NCBI GenBank assembly: GCA_050789255.1
Contig: JBOZRQ010000055.1
Coordinates: forward strand, 1-64,000
Source: JBOZRQ01 sp050789255
GTDB taxonomy: Bacteria > Bacillota > Sulfobacillia > Symbiobacteriales > Symbiobacteriaceae
DNA: 64,000 nt
Reading direction: 5' to 3'
Shown: piece by piece, positions 7,902 through 19,187 of the stretch
How positions within the stretch are numbered: the stretch's first letter is position 1
Layout: every line of letters starts with the position of its first letter
The notes under the pieces: model-generated
What the model saw: the letters and a program-made list of their open reading frames with translations, nothing else
Databases searched by the model: none
Told to the model about the DNA's origin: nothing
Made by a program: the position numbers and the translations under genes

Positions 7902-8900
7902 TTAGTGTCCGCGGCGGAACGACTGCAGGGCTTTCATGTAGTTCGCCCGCTCAAAGGCCGCCGGCTCGGCCACGTTCTTCTGGCTCATACTTCCCTGCAT
8001 CTGCTCAATCGAAACGTACTCGTGCTCCTTCATCCAGGTCGTCAAGCCGGACAGAGTCTCCGTAATGCTGCTCGGGCCGTTGCGGAGCAGTTCGGAGGCC
8101 ATCATGGCGACCTTGGCGCCGGCCATCATCGCCTTCAGCACATCCTCGTGGGTGTGGACGCCGCTGGTAATGGCCAGATCCGCCTTCACACGACCATACA
8201 GGATCGCTGCCCAGCGCAGCGGGAGCCGCATCTCCTGCGAATGGCTCAGCGTAAGCCTGGGCACCACTTCAAGCTGCTCGATATCCAAATCGGGCTGGTA
8301 GAAGCGGTTGAAGAGGACAAGCCCGTCGGCGCCGGCATCGGAGAGACGGCGGGCCATGTAAGCGATGTTGGTGAAGTAGGGGCTCAGCTTGACAGCCACC
8401 GGAATCTGCACGGTCTGGCGGACCTCCTGGAGCACGTCCAGGTACATCAGTTCCACCTGGGAGCAGGGCAGGTCCGGGTCGGTCGGAATGTAGTAGATGT
8501 TCAGCTCCAGCGCATCGGCGCCGGCCTCCTCGATCAGCCTGGCGTAGCGCGTCCAGCCGCCCTTGGAGACCCCGTTGAGGCTACCGATAATCGGAATATC
8601 CACCGAGCGCTTCGCCTGCCGGATCAGCTCCAGATAGGCGTCAGGGCCGATGTTGTAGGTCTCCAACTCCGGAAAGTAGCTCTGCGCCTCGGCCGAACTG
8701 TCCGCGCCGTAGGTGAGGAAGTGATCGAGCTGATGAGCTTCGGCGTCGATCTGCTCCTCGAACAGCGAGTGCATCACCACCGCAGCGGCCCCGGCCTCCT
8801 CCAGGCGGCGGATGCCATCCAGGCTCATCGAAAGCGGCGTCGACGAGGCCACAATCGGATTCCTCAGGTTCAGCCCCAAGTAACGAGTGCGCAGATCCAA
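7902..8900 (-). CDS. Dihydroorotate dehydrogenase-like FMN oxidoreductase
   Basis: This 332-residue TIM-barrel flavoprotein resembles the dihydroorotate dehydrogenase family: LGLNLRNPIVASSTPLS at the N-terminus, a VDIPIIGSLNG strand, PVAVKLSPYFTN, and a C-terminal AGAKVAMMAS phosphate-binding region. It does not look like the biosynthetic PyrD, and there are no other pyrimidine genes nearby. Homologues of this type are often found beside pyruvate:ferredoxin oxidoreductase genes, as here, so a ferredoxin-linked redox role is likelier than pyrimidine synthesis (inference). The TTG start is supported by GGAGG 8 bases upstream. It lies downstream of nifJ with a hairpin between them. Confidence 0.82.
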   Translation of the reverse strand: MDLRTRYLGLNLRNPIVASSTPLSMSLDGIRRLEEAGAAAVVMHSLFEEQIDAEAHQLDHFLTYGADSSAEAQSYFPELETYNIGPDAYLELIRQAKRSVDIPIIGSLNGVSKGGWTRYARLIEEAGADALELNIYYIPTDPDLPCSQVELMYLDVLQEVRQTVQIPVAVKLSPYFTNIAYMARRLSDAGADGLVLFNRFYQPDLDIEQLEVVPRLTLSHSQEMRLPLRWAAILYGRVKADLAITSGVHTHEDVLKAMMAGAKVAMMASELLRNGPSSITETLSGLTTWMKEHEYVSIEQMQGSMSQKNVAEPAAFERANYMKALQSFRRGH

Positions 8901-8931
8901 GCTCCCTACCTCCGACTCACAGATAGTGGAG

Positions 8932-8962
8932 CAGGGGCACCCCCATGTGTGAAGTGCCCCTG
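8932..8962 (-). other. Intergenic hairpin between nifJ and the flavoprotein gene
   Basis: CAGGGGCAC and GTGCCCCTG form a 9-bp perfect stem with a 13-base loop. There is no T run on either side, so it is better read as an RNA-processing or stability hairpin than as a full terminator. It could separate expression of the two genes. Confidence 0.45.
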
Positions 8963-8982
8963 CCAGACGGCTTGTGACGAGA

Positions 8983-12534
<3,552 letters not shown>

Positions 12535-12694
12535 CTTGTTTACACTCCTAATCCATACACGAAGTAATGGGGTCCCCAACCCCTGTCATACCACACTCTG
12601 ATTTTAGTCCTGCAGCACCGAAGAATTGTAGAACCGAAAGGGTCATGTAAACCGCACCTTCGGTTAACCTTTGCACTATCCCACATAACTCAGT

Positions 12695-12763
12695 ACCCCC
12701 GGTTGGTGCCCTAGTGATCTCATCCTTACGAACGAGAAACTAGAGCGCGCACCGGGGGTTTTA
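12695..12763 (+). terminator. Orphan terminator-like structure, plus strand
   Basis: ACCCCCGGT and ACCGGGGGT form a perfect 9-bp outer stem, followed on the plus strand by TTTTATC. Nested inside are GGTGC/GCACC, CTAGT/ACTAG and CTC/GAG pairings, so almost the whole 65 bases can fold. No plus-strand gene precedes it. On the minus strand the same structure sits in the nifJ leader without a T run. The rest of the 12535-13021 gap shows no convincing gene. Confidence 0.6.
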
Positions 12764-12963
12764 TCACTTTTTGATTAAGTTATTGGCTTCATTTGCCGCA
12801 AACGGGCCTCGGGCTGAGCGGCTGCAAGCGTGGTCCAGCGATCAGCAGCGAACTCCTGGCGGCCGCAATCAGCACCAGGAAGGTGGCCGCAGCCAGCCAC
12901 AGCCGTTGCCGAATGTGCGTCAATCATCTCTGATTTTTCGGTTCAACACAGATCGAAGGATTT

Positions 12964-13013
12964 CCCCCTGATGGAAGGGAAGGTCTCTAGGAGAGCCTAA
13001 TGGACACAGGGGG
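12964..13013 (+). promoter_or_regulatory. Leader hairpin that covers a ribosome binding site
   Basis: CCCCCTG pairs perfectly with CAGGGGG, and the second strand contains the GGGGG ribosome binding site of the hydroxyacid dehydrogenase. An inner AGG-CTCT/AGAG-CCT stem closes most of the loop. Folding would block translation initiation. Confidence 0.5.
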
Positions 13014-13021
13014 ACTAAGCA

Positions 13022-13954
13022 ATGCACCACATCGTCATCTACGCGAACAACGCCGCTCAGGTCGCTCACCTGCTGCGCTCCCATGGCTACGCCGGCCCCA
13101 TTACCGCCTGCAGTACGCCGGAAGAGGCCCGCGAAGCGCTCCCCATGGCCGAGATTCTGCTGGTCGCCCGCATGCCCGCAGAGCTCTACCCGCTCCTGCG
13201 CCGCTGCAGGTGGATCCAGGCGCTCTGGGCCGGGGTGGAGGACATGATGACGGCCCCGATCCCTCCGGGCATGATCACCACCCGGGTGGTAGGTATCTTA
13301 GGCGGCTATATAGCCGAGTATATCCTCGGATACACCCTCGCCCATACCCTGCGGATGCGGCAGGTGGCAGCCCAGCAGGCCGACAAGACGTGGCAACACT
13401 TCTACGTCGGTCGGCTGGAAGGCAAGACCATGGGGCTCGCCGGACTCGGCTCGATCGGATCGGAGGTGGCCCGGCGGGCCGGCGCCCTGGGGCTGAAGCT
13501 GAAGGGCCTCAGCCGCACCGGCGCCCCGGTGGAAGGCGTAACCGAGGTCTACACCCCGGCGCAGCTCACCGAGTTCTGTCGGGGGCTGGACTTCCTGGCC
13601 ATCACCCTGCCCTTCACGCCCGAGACCGACGGCCTCTTTGGCGCCGAGGCGTTCCAGGCGCTCAACCCGGGCGCCGTCGTCATCAACTGCGGCCGGGGCC
13701 GGGTGATCCGGGACGAGGCGCTGCTGGATGCGCTCCGGTCGGGCCGTGTGGGCGGTGCCGTGCTCGACGTTTTTGCCGTGGAGCCCCTCCCCAAGGAGCA
13801 TCCGTACTGGACGGAGCCCGGCGTTACCGTCACGCCGCACGTGTCGGGACCCACGGTGCCGGAGGATGTCGTCCGGTACTTTTTGGCTAACTACGAGCGC
13901 TACGTAAAGGGCGAGCCCCTCACAGGGCTGATCGACTTCTCCCGCGGCTACTAG
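13022..13954 (+). CDS. D-isomer-specific 2-hydroxyacid dehydrogenase
   Basis: This 310-residue NAD(P)-dependent enzyme belongs to the D-2-hydroxyacid dehydrogenase family, which interconverts 2-oxoacids and D-2-hydroxyacids. The Rossmann motif GLAGLGSIG lies near residue 140. NCGRGRVIRDEALLDAL carries the catalytic Arg region, AVLDVFAVEPLP the Glu region, and TPHVSGPTVPED the catalytic His. The N-terminal substrate domain is of normal size. The exact substrate (glyoxylate, phosphoglycerate, lactate) is not resolved, although the length argues against a full SerA. The ATG start has GGGGGA at good distance, inside a hairpin described separately. It is the first of two plus-strand genes. Confidence 0.9.
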   Translation: MHHIVIYANNAAQVAHLLRSHGYAGPITACSTPEEAREALPMAEILLVARMPAELYPLLRRCRWIQALWAGVEDMMTAPIPPGMITTRVVGILGGYIAEYILGYTLAHTLRMRQVAAQQADKTWQHFYVGRLEGKTMGLAGLGSIGSEVARRAGALGLKLKGLSRTGAPVEGVTEVYTPAQLTEFCRGLDFLAITLPFTPETDGLFGAEAFQALNPGAVVINCGRGRVIRDEALLDALRSGRVGGAVLDVFAVEPLPKEHPYWTEPGVTVTPHVSGPTVPEDVVRYFLANYERYVKGEPLTGLIDFSRGY

Positions 13955-13998
13955 GAGAATGATCTCGGCCCAACAGGTCCGGGCGTGCCCGGCGCAAA

Positions 13999-14035
13999 AA
14001 GGATCCCTCCAGAGCTCAGTGCTGGAGGGATCCTT
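13999..14035. promoter_or_regulatory. 14-bp perfect hairpin containing the next gene's ribosome binding site
   Basis: AAGGATCCCTCCAG and CTGGAGGGATCCTT pair perfectly around a 9-base loop, directly before the ATG at 14036. The GGAGGG ribosome binding site is in the 3' arm. On the minus strand a T run follows, so it would also stop minus-strand transcription. On the plus strand it may be a terminator of the dehydrogenase gene or a translational block. Confidence 0.7.
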
Positions 14036-14611
14036 ATGCGTAAATGGTGGCACTGGCTGATCTCGCCCCGGCGCTCCTTCCTGAACTGGCTGGCTGAGCG
14101 ACAGGCTGCGCTGGAGCGGGAGCGGACCCAGGAGCAACAACGCCTTGAGCAGATCGCCAAGGAGGCAGAACAGGCCTCGGAACAGGCAGCCCGGGAGACC
14201 TTGGAGCGGGAACTGGCCAGGCTCGCCCCGGCGCGGCATGCCCTGGCAGCCGACAAAATGGGCACTCCCCTGCTCCTCTGTGCGTACCTCGGCCCGAGCC
14301 TGCTGGAAGCACGGGCGATTACCGCTTACGGCAGCTGCGCCCACCTGGAGATGACCTTGCAGGCCTCCCTCTGCGAAGAGGTGGCCGAACTGCTCGACAT
14401 GCACGGGGTCAGCCATAACCGGGGCGTGGGCACCGCCCTACTGCAGTTCACCGAGCCCATCCTCCGGGAGATGGGCGCCCGCCAGGTGCGGGGCACGCTC
14501 CGTTACAGCGACGAAGAGCACCTCGCCAGACTCCTGCGCTTCTTCATCAAAAACGGCTACCGTCTCGTTGAAACGGAGGAGGGGCTCGCAGTAGAGAAAC
14601 GCCTGCCGTGA
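14036..14611 (+). CDS. GNAT acetyltransferase-like protein with N-terminal coiled coil
   Basis: This 191-residue protein begins with a basic, tryptophan-rich MRKWWHWLISPRRS segment and a charged coiled coil at about residues 20-75 (runs of Glu, Gln and Arg). The C-terminal half reads as a GNAT fold: NRGVGTALLQFTEPILREMG is the acetyl-CoA pyrophosphate-binding helix, and LLRFFIKNGYRLVE the terminal segment. The amphipathic, aromatic N-terminus could bind membrane or nucleic acid; the acceptor substrate is unknown. The ATG is fixed by GGAGGG 6 bases upstream, which is trapped in a strong hairpin. It ends 1 base from the convergent L,D-transpeptidase gene, with no terminator between them. Confidence 0.72.
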   Translation: MRKWWHWLISPRRSFLNWLAERQAALERERTQEQQRLEQIAKEAEQASEQAARETLERELARLAPARHALAADKMGTPLLLCAYLGPSLLEARAITAYGSCAHLEMTLQASLCEEVAELLDMHGVSHNRGVGTALLQFTEPILREMGARQVRGTLRYSDEEHLARLLRFFIKNGYRLVETEEGLAVEKRLP

Positions 14612-14612
14612 C

Positions 14613-15713
14613 CTACTCGATGGTCACCGGCGTCCCGAGCGGAATCATGTCAAAGAGCTCTTCCAGGTCACGGCGCCCTAGGACCAGACACCCGTTCGAG
14701 GCCTGGCCGCCGACCTGAGTGGGGTCGTCCGTGCCGTGAATCCCATAGTCGCCCTTCTCGGCGGACACGCTCAGCTTCAGCCAGCGTGTGCCATACGGGT
14801 TTGGCTTGCCATTGGCGGTCCGCTCGGCGAGCATGTCCCGCTGGGTTACCGTGAAGGTTCCCTTGGGCGTGGTCTGTCCGCCCCCGACGCCCACCACGAA
14901 CTCCCGCAGGGGCTGCTCCCCGGACAGGATCTGGAGCTTGCGTTCGTCTGCCTTCACCCGGATTGTGATGGGCTGAAAGGTCGGGGCTGAAAAAGCCCCG
15001 GCCTGCGGTCGCAACGAGCCAGCGACCGACGACCACAGATCGGCCCCGCCAGCCGGCGGGGTGTAGACCCAGGCCTGTCCCGGTGAGGGTGCAGGAATCG
15101 TATGTAGAACGCCCGGAACCAGTTGATCGAGCCGGGCTGGGTACCGACCATACAACTGGGCGTAACGCCAAAGCGCGCTGGTGACCGTAAGCCAGCGCTC
15201 CCGCACCGCCGTGTCCGGCGGCGGTGTTCCCTTTGCGGCCTCAGTCGTCTCGCAGTATGTGCCGGGCGGTCCCACGGTGGAGTTGGCGGAGTCGGCCGGT
15301 GCCGTGGGGGCCACCGGCTTGGGGGGCACCACGCTAGCTTCGGCCAACCTGCCGGGCAACGCCGAGCAACTGGGGACGAGCAAGGCTGTGAGAATGGCCA
15401 TCACGGCGAGCAGGACCGCGGCATACCACAGTCCGCCTCCGGAACGCCGTTGTTCGGGCCTGAGCGGGGGCCGCGCCTTTACCGCCGGCGCCACCCTGGG
15501 CGCCGCAGCGGGAACCACAGCAGGCAAGGCGGGTGCCGCTTCAATCTCATCCTCCCGGGGAAGCTCCACCCCTAGCCGGCGCAGTCCCAGGGCCGCATCC
15601 GGGTCGCGCCGGTCGCGCACGAGCATAACCGTGTAGGCCTGCAGGGCCTCGGCGCGCCTGCCCTCGGCAGCAGCCCGCCGCGCGGCCTGCAGCAAATGTT
15701 CTCGTTCCACCAC
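14613..15713 (-). CDS. Membrane-anchored L,D-transpeptidase (YkuD domain)
   Basis: This 366-residue protein has a cytoplasmic N-terminal helical region (about residues 1-85), a proline/alanine linker, and one transmembrane helix (LWYAAVLLAVMAILTALLV). Outside there is a segment resembling the type II secretion GspG-like fold (YAQLYGRYPARLDQLVPG), and then a YkuD domain. The catalytic signature is present as HGTDD, then SNGCLVL with the nucleophilic Cys and a following RRDLEELF. YkuD enzymes form 3-3 peptidoglycan cross-links. The GTG start is selected by GGAGG 9 bases upstream; an in-frame start further upstream would lengthen it by 49 residues without a good ribosome binding site. Confidence 0.85.
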   Translation of the reverse strand: MVEREHLLQAARRAAAEGRRAEALQAYTVMLVRDRRDPDAALGLRRLGVELPREDEIEAAPALPAVVPAAAPRVAPAVKARPPLRPEQRRSGGGLWYAAVLLAVMAILTALLVPSCSALPGRLAEASVVPPKPVAPTAPADSANSTVGPPGTYCETTEAAKGTPPPDTAVRERWLTVTSALWRYAQLYGRYPARLDQLVPGVLHTIPAPSPGQAWVYTPPAGGADLWSSVAGSLRPQAGAFSAPTFQPITIRVKADERKLQILSGEQPLREFVVGVGGGQTTPKGTFTVTQRDMLAERTANGKPNPYGTRWLKLSVSAEKGDYGIHGTDDPTQVGGQASNGCLVLGRRDLEELFDMIPLGTPVTIE

Positions 15714-15860
15714 GATCGGCCACCTCCGTGTGACCTTTTTTCCAGGAAAAGCATCTCCATCCATGTAAGGAAAGTTTAGCGTTGATTGGCAACGGGCGTC
15801 GTCACTCTCTGGATGGACGTGGATGTCAGAAGACATACACCTTCGGATGTACGCACCCAT

Positions 15861-15896
15861 GAAAAAGCGACACCCGAAATGTTACGGGTGTCGCTT
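15861..15896 (-). terminator. Intrinsic terminator of the LuxR-type gene
   Basis: A perfect 12-bp stem (AAGCGACACCCG with CGGGTGTCGCTT) and 8-base loop is followed on the minus strand by a T run. It begins at the stop codon of the regulator. Confidence 0.9.
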
Positions 15897-17530
15897 CATT
15901 GTCGCCCTAGTTTGCCCTGAAGTACGTATACAGCCGCCTTGGTACGGTCTGACATGCCCAGCTTGTGGAGAACGCGGCTCACGTGCGTCTTGACGGTAGC
16001 CTCGCTCAAATAGAGCCGCATGGCGATCTCCCGGTTGCTGTACCCATGTGCCATGAGGTGTAGGATCTCCTGCTCTCGGCTTGTCAGGAGGCTGAGATCC
16101 ACCCCTGGTTTGCCCTGATCATCGACCGCTTTGGTCTTCGCCGGCCGGACGGTGGGCGCCGGGCGCGGCGCCGTGACCTCGTCGGGCATGAGATTGAGCT
16201 GGCTCCAGACAACGACCTCCAGGGCGCTGATTACCTCGGGCGAGAACCGTCTCGCCCCTTCCTGCTTCAGCTCGATCAGCCCGGCCAGCGGGTTGAGTTC
16301 CTGCCGTCCATCCCGGTAGACGAGGGAGGCGTAGCGCTCGACCACGTCGAGAATCTGCTCCTCCCATGCCCCTTTCGATTCTGAGCACCCCTGGATCAGC
16401 GGGCAGTCCCTGCGTCGGTCCGGCATGATCTCCCGCAAGAGCGAAGCCGCCTCCAGGTCGCGCATACGCGGCTCCGAGAGCCCAAGCTGCCTGCCAATGG
16501 CGACAGCGATCTGCGTATTGCGAAGAACCTGTCTGTCGTGCAGGCCCTCCTGTGACCTCAGTACGTCTGCCAGCTCGACGAGCAGCCGCCGGCGGTCTTC
16601 CAACAGCGCCATCGCGGTCCGATTGTGAAACGCAACGGTACCGGCCATGGTCACCCAAATCGAGAGGATCTGCTGCTCCTCCCCGCCCAGGGGGGTGGAC
16701 CTCGCGCACACGAGCCGGGCCATCCGCTGACCCTTCACGACCACCGGAACCTCGTAGACGTGGTTCCATTGAGCCCGCAGGGGTTCCAGGTCAAGATCGC
16801 CGGACTCCAGTGTGCGAATGCCGCAGTAGCCCTTGTGCACGCGGCCCCCAACCTGCCGCAGGGTGCCGTCCTCCCCTGTCGCCATGAACGCACATACTTC
16901 AAACTCAAGGAGGGAGGTCAGCACGTCGAGGACCAGGGAGATCACGGTCTCACTGCCTAGCTGGGAGGTGACCAGCCGGGAGACCTCACGCAGGGCCACG
17001 AGGTTTCGAGCCATCAACTGCTTGCTGCGCTCCAGTTCGAGTACGCGAATGCACCAAGCGGCAGCAGTGACCAGGGGCTGCAGTCCGGACACAGCATGGG
17101 CGAGATCCTCGTCCTTCTCCGCAGAGCCGACCCACATCACACCCCAGGGCAGGCCATTCACAGCGATGGGCAGGCAGATGACCGCCTTCGCTCCCAGGCG
17201 CCTGCACTGGCTCAAATCAACCCGGGCATCAAGGCTAAGGTCTGACGTCACCGCATGCTGCTGTGTACGCCAGACCCATCCCGAAAGGGAGTTGTGTATG
17301 CCGGCCTTCTTCAGTTGGTCCCCCATAGGACCTGCCGATGCCAGTTGCGAGAGCTGTTCGGGATCGGCGTCCGGCACCAGGACAGCAACCGTCCACTCAG
17401 GTCGCGCACAGGCTGCTTCGGCGAGGAGGCGGGCCGCGTCCGCCGCGGTCTGGGCCTGGGACAGCCCCTGCATCAGGCTGCCCAAGCGCGCCGCCCAAAC
17501 CTCGGCTCCGGGGTAGGAAGTACGTTTCAA
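15896..17530 (-). CDS. LuxR-family transcriptional regulator with GAF-like sensor
   Basis: This 544-residue protein ends in a LuxR/GerE helix-turn-helix (LLTSREQEILHLMAHGYSNR, then LYLSEATVKTHVSRVLHKLG) at about residues 475-540. The N-terminal 190 residues look like a GAF domain (AVICLPIAVNGLPWGVMWVG), followed by a second GAF-like segment around residues 200-310. No receiver domain or conserved phospho-Asp region is seen, so the signal is probably a small ligand or redox cue. The TTG start has GGGAGAG at suitable distance. Its promoter is predicted at 17634-17661. It lies downstream of the sigma-54 activator but has its own promoter. Confidence 0.85.
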   Translation of the reverse strand: MKRTSYPGAEVWAARLGSLMQGLSQAQTAADAARLLAEAACARPEWTVAVLVPDADPEQLSQLASAGPMGDQLKKAGIHNSLSGWVWRTQQHAVTSDLSLDARVDLSQCRRLGAKAVICLPIAVNGLPWGVMWVGSAEKDEDLAHAVSGLQPLVTAAAWCIRVLELERSKQLMARNLVALREVSRLVTSQLGSETVISLVLDVLTSLLEFEVCAFMATGEDGTLRQVGGRVHKGYCGIRTLESGDLDLEPLRAQWNHVYEVPVVVKGQRMARLVCARSTPLGGEEQQILSIWVTMAGTVAFHNRTAMALLEDRRRLLVELADVLRSQEGLHDRQVLRNTQIAVAIGRQLGLSEPRMRDLEAASLLREIMPDRRRDCPLIQGCSESKGAWEEQILDVVERYASLVYRDGRQELNPLAGLIELKQEGARRFSPEVISALEVVVWSQLNLMPDEVTAPRPAPTVRPAKTKAVDDQGKPGVDLSLLTSREQEILHLMAHGYSNREIAMRLYLSEATVKTHVSRVLHKLGMSDRTKAAVYVLQGKLGRQ

Positions 17531-17633
17531 AGTATTCTCTCCCAGGGCGGCCTACCCGTTAGGGGCGCCCACATACTCCCATTTTGCACAGGCGGCAGCA
17601 GGGCTATTGTTAAGTTATTGTAAAGGTCTTTCG

Positions 17634-17661
17634 GTTATACGGCTATCGGGTATAAGTACAA
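17634..17661 (-). promoter_or_regulatory. Promoter of the LuxR-type gene
   Basis: TTGTAC, a 16-base spacer and TATAAC sit about 100 bases upstream of the TTG start, in a locally AT-rich stretch. Confidence 0.5.
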
Positions 17662-17675
17662 TTTTTACTCTCATA

Positions 17676-18770
17676 TTATCTAGGGTGATCGCCTGTGGGC
17701 GCCAACTCCTTGAGACGGAGGTACAGCCCGGACCGCGATATGCCCAGGCGCCGGCACGCCTCCGACTTGTTTCCTCCCGTCTGCTGAAGGGTCTCCAGCA
17801 AGAGCTGCGCACTGAATCGGTGCCCCTGATCTCCCCTCGGCTCTACCAGGTCATACAGGAGCACGGTGGGTGGAAGGTGCTCCCGGAAGATCACGGACCC
17901 GTCGCACATAGAGTACGCGCACTCCACTGCGTTTGCCAATTCGCGGACATTGCCTTCCCACCGATGCTTGCCAAGCGCCCCCATGGCTTCCGGCGACAGG
18001 GTCACCCGCCGCCCATACCGCTGGGCAAGCTGGCGCAGAAAGTGCTCGGCGAGAACCTCCACATCATCGTGGCGCTCCCGCAGCGGCGGTAGATGGATCC
18101 GTACCACGTTTAGCCGGTAGAAGAGATCGGCCCGGAACTTCCCTGCAGCAACCAGCTCTTCGAGCGGGCGGTGTGTCGCAGCAATAATGCGCAGGTCGAC
18201 CGCCTGCGCACTGGCGCTGCCAATGACATCGACCTGACGCTCTTGCAGCACGCGCAAGAGCTTCGTCTGCATAGACAGATCCAGGTCGCCCACCTCGTCC
18301 AGAAACAGGGTGCCGCCCTGGGCCTGCAGGAACCGGCCCTTGTGACCCTCACGCCGGGCGCCGGTAAAAGCGCCGGCAGCGTAGCCAAAGAGTTCAGATT
18401 CCATCAGCGTTTCCGGGATCGCCGCCACGTTGACTGCCACGAAGGGCCGGTCGGCCCGGCAGCTTAGCCGATGGATTGCCCGAGCGGCGAGTTCCTTGCC
18501 GGTGCCAGTCTCGCCGGTGATAAGGACGGAGGAGTCGAGGCGCGCCACCTGTGCGAGCTGATGCCTCACCTTCACCATCGCTGCCGAGCCACCCCGTAGT
18601 TCGGCCAGTTCCGGCGGCTCCTCTGATGGGTACTCACTCACCGCAGCCATTCGGTGCACTGCCGGCTTGTGGTCGACCACCTGCACGTTCCTGTACCCCG
18701 CCCGGCGGAGCAAACTCCGAATCTCATCGGCCATTTCGGCACTTTCGCACTTGACCAGCACTTCGGCCAT
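17676..18770 (-). CDS. Sigma-54-dependent transcriptional activator
   Basis: This 364-residue bacterial enhancer-binding protein has a short N-terminal domain of about 55 residues (AEVLVKCESAEMADEIRSLL, a DUF-like ferredoxin-fold candidate). The AAA+ sigma-54 interaction domain follows, with Walker A GETGTGKE near residue 85, the sigma-54 contact loop GAFTGA near 133, Walker B TLFLDEVGDL and the RLNVVRIHLPPLRER sensor region. A Fis-type helix-turn-helix lies at the C-terminus (NKSEACRRLGISRSGLYLRL). It should remodel RpoN-RNA polymerase using ATP. ATG 18770 has GAGGT 7 bases upstream; GTG 18800 has none. Its targets are unknown and no convincing -24/-12 promoter was found nearby. Confidence 0.9.
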   Translation of the reverse strand: MAEVLVKCESAEMADEIRSLLRRAGYRNVQVVDHKPAVHRMAAVSEYPSEEPPELAELRGGSAAMVKVRHQLAQVARLDSSVLITGETGTGKELAARAIHRLSCRADRPFVAVNVAAIPETLMESELFGYAAGAFTGARREGHKGRFLQAQGGTLFLDEVGDLDLSMQTKLLRVLQERQVDVIGSASAQAVDLRIIAATHRPLEELVAAGKFRADLFYRLNVVRIHLPPLRERHDDVEVLAEHFLRQLAQRYGRRVTLSPEAMGALGKHRWEGNVRELANAVECAYSMCDGSVIFREHLPPTVLLYDLVEPRGDQGHRFSAQLLLETLQQTGGNKSEACRRLGISRSGLYLRLKELAPTGDHPR

Positions 18771-18806
18771 TTTGTCTACCTCACCCAGCCGCACAGACAC
18801 CTGGAA

Positions 18807-19085
18807 TCACTGCTCCTCTGTCTTCAAAGCGCTCCTGTAGCTGTGTTGACGGTAGGCAGCTACGGCGACCTGCCAGTTCACAGGCACAGCCGGCGCCCCG
18901 CTGAGCATCTCCACCTGAGCCTGATTCGCCAGCCAGATCCGGAACGGCCGAACGCTCCGCCGGACTCCAGAAGTCCGACGGGTCCGCGGCTCCGGGAACG
19001 CCCCACCGCCCTCTTTTTCACGAGATGGCGAATGCTGGCCGCCAGAACCCAGGTTGACCCCTCGGATCCCTAAGGCCGTGATCAT
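18807..19085 (-). CDS. Small protein of unknown function
   Basis: This 92-residue frame is supported by a strong ribosome binding site, GGAGGGG, 5 bases before ATG. It also sits immediately upstream of the sigma-54 activator on the same strand, 36 bases from its start. The first 50 residues are rich in Gly, Arg, Ser and Pro and probably disordered. The last 40 (FRIWLANQAQVEM, VNWQVAVAAYRQHSY) look helical. No family was recognised. The layout suggests co-transcription, so it may belong to the same regulatory unit; a role as an activator partner is only a guess. Confidence 0.55.
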   Translation of the reverse strand: MITALGIRGVNLGSGGQHSPSREKEGGGAFPEPRTRRTSGVRRSVRPFRIWLANQAQVEMLSGAPAVPVNWQVAVAAYRQHSYRSALKTEEQ

Positions 19086-19187
19086 GGTGACCCCTCCAAC
19101 ATACAGTTTAAAAGGTTACGAGATGCAACAGCCGACGACGTCATTCTGCGGCTGTAATTTCCGGACTACACCTGGAGATGTATAATG

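Noticed and set aside
12771..12971. 66-codon plus-strand frame in the gap before the hydroxyacid dehydrogenase
   Set aside because: No ribosome binding site, low-complexity composition and no recognisable motif.
18801..19187. Possible sigma-54 (-24/-12) promoter near the activator gene
   Set aside because: A TGGCAGG sequence is present but the GC dinucleotide is not at the required spacing.
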